Shown here one piece after another: positions 63,101 to 64,000 of a stretch of 64,000 bases of DNA. The stretch lies in the NCBI GenBank assembly GCA_903772945.1, contig CAICTM010000070.1, forward strand, positions 62,001 through 126,000. The letters run 5' to 3'. A program made the translations under genes and the position numbers. Numbering within the stretch: position 1 is the stretch's first letter; each line of letters begins with the position of its first letter. This DNA comes from Seminavis robusta. Its lineage: Eukaryota > Bacillariophyta > Bacillariophyceae > Naviculales > Naviculaceae. The notes under the pieces were generated by a model. It saw only the letters and a list, made by a program, of their open reading frames with translations. It was not told the origin of the DNA and made no database searches.

Positions 63101-64000
63101 GCGGCAGGTCGGGGCAGACACTTGGCCGAGGTGGGCAGGTGAAGTTAAACGGTGCCCTTGGCCCGCAAAACACCCCCAGCTCATGGGTAGGAAACACAAA
63201 AGGACGGTGCCATGGCAGGCACACTGTATGGTCAACGAGCCGCCAAATCAAAGCCCAAAACAAGGAGTTCACAAATGTCGCTTATGGGAGGAAGCTCTGC
63301 GTCGGTACCCTCCCGCGGGCAATTGTGCCAGTCCATAAAAAATAGTCTCTCGGAGGCGGCTGCTTCCTGCCCTGAAATGCGAGCTAGCTGTTTTCGCGTT
63401 GATCTGGGATCTCTCAGAGGTAGTATTCCCAGAGGACCTAACGGACCCTTGTCGAGCACATGGTCGGGAATGAGGGCTCACTGACTTCAAGACATATTTT
63501 TGTGGACACAAACTATCCACCTACTAACTGATCGCCTCCCGGTTTTTTTACTGGATCAACAATGAGACTAAAAAATAGACAAGGTAGTGCCCATCTGGGA
63601 TAGGAGGTGCTTGTCGGGAGAATCACATGGAGTGGAGGTGAATGGCTGCGCGGGGATACAAAGCTAATCGGACCCAGCAAAACCCTCTCAGTGGCCCTGA
63701 ACCGCTATCCCTCCCGGATCTGTAGGGGAAGTGGTGAGCTCAATATGATTCCATTAGGGACGCCCTGGATTCCGTATGGGTCTCTAGCACTCCGAGGCTC
63801 TTCCGTGGGTGGTAGGAGGCGAGTCACTGCTGGTATGGTAGAGTGACCAATGGGAGTTGGCTTCGGTCTGCCAAAGAAGAAGAAGCGTAGCTACGGCTAT
63901 TGTATTTGACGGGAATTGGAGGGAAACAACACTTGATCTCAGCTCTTGTTGCAGCGCAATAAAGCTTGACTCAACTGTAATCTGCAAACCACAAAGATGA
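60138..64000. other. 3.9-kb stretch without recognisable genes
   Basis: Many short frames on both strands (up to about 120 codons), none with known motifs, consistent start context or fitting introns. Base composition is more even, with more GG/CC than the rest of the intergenic DNA, and the CTAGCTAG/TACCGGTA words common elsewhere are nearly absent. Some self-complementary stretches occur (for example near 60370-60430). AATAAA is present at 63958. It could be non-coding transcript DNA or a decayed repeat; I cannot tell. Confidence 0.45.

Noticed and set aside
62840-63180. Possible structured RNA or tRNA suggested by GC-rich, stem-like text
   Set aside because: No cloverleaf with T-loop (GTTCRA) and acceptor pairing could be drawn; no tRNA or rRNA signature anywhere in the window.

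Overview
The window looks like nuclear DNA of a stramenopile alga, most likely a pennate diatom. The reasons are short GT-AG introns (about 50-145 nt, one of 371 nt and one of 325 nt), Asn- and Ser-rich low-complexity stretches inside proteins, a helicase-associated-domain protein without a helicase, a PIF/Harbinger transposon, and an ELO-type elongase next to sulfotransferases, a cGMP-dependent-type kinase and type-I casein kinase. This is inference from gene content; no rRNA or organelle marker is present. There are about 20 host genes on both strands, many divergently paired, with intergenic DNA rich in short palindromic words (TACCGGTA, CTAGCTAG, GTACCGTAC, TACATGTA).

Left part (1-9.3 kb): the 5' end of a P-loop ATPase gene (minus), then about 2.5 kb without a gene, then a PIF/Harbinger DNA transposon (about 3472-9325) with TAA flanks, similar inverted ends, an accessory DNA-binding-type gene and a convergent DDE transposase. 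A 2-kb insertion sits inside the accessory gene, flanked by a perfect 101-bp direct repeat that contains a whole 51-nt intron.

Middle part (9.6-32.9 kb): ankyrin protein, GH31 alpha-glucosidase, type II membrane sulfotransferase, 2OG-Fe(II) oxygenase-like protein, VTT/SNARE-associated (TVP38-like) membrane protein, a tandem pair of GT-A glycosyltransferases, a large protein with repeated WLR motifs, a three-cNMP-domain protein kinase (PKG-like) and a second sulfotransferase. Several of these are secretory-pathway proteins (GH31, both sulfotransferases, VTT, the two glycosyltransferases).

32.9-47.8 kb: a repeat-rich stretch with a TG microsatellite, a 51-bp minisatellite and a short terminal-inverted-repeat element filled with 16 copies of ACATTCCCTTAA. 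Then come a helicase-associated-domain protein, a secretory cyclophilin and the most unusual gene of the window: one uninterrupted 810-aa frame that reads as fatty-acid elongase (ELO) + acyl-CoA-binding domain + ketoacyl synthase III. A CGCGAC-rich hairpin array follows it.

Right part (47.8-64 kb): FKBP/TPR protein, a small beta-rich protein, casein kinase 1, two paralogous membrane RING-H2 genes flanking a TMEM53/DUF829 hydrolase-like gene, then about 6.7 kb that is almost gene-free: a run of short perfect hairpins in a pyrimidine-rich strand, one unassigned 200-aa frame and 3.9 kb with nothing recognisable. Gene models with introns were built by hand from splice consensus and reading frame; transcripts have not been seen.
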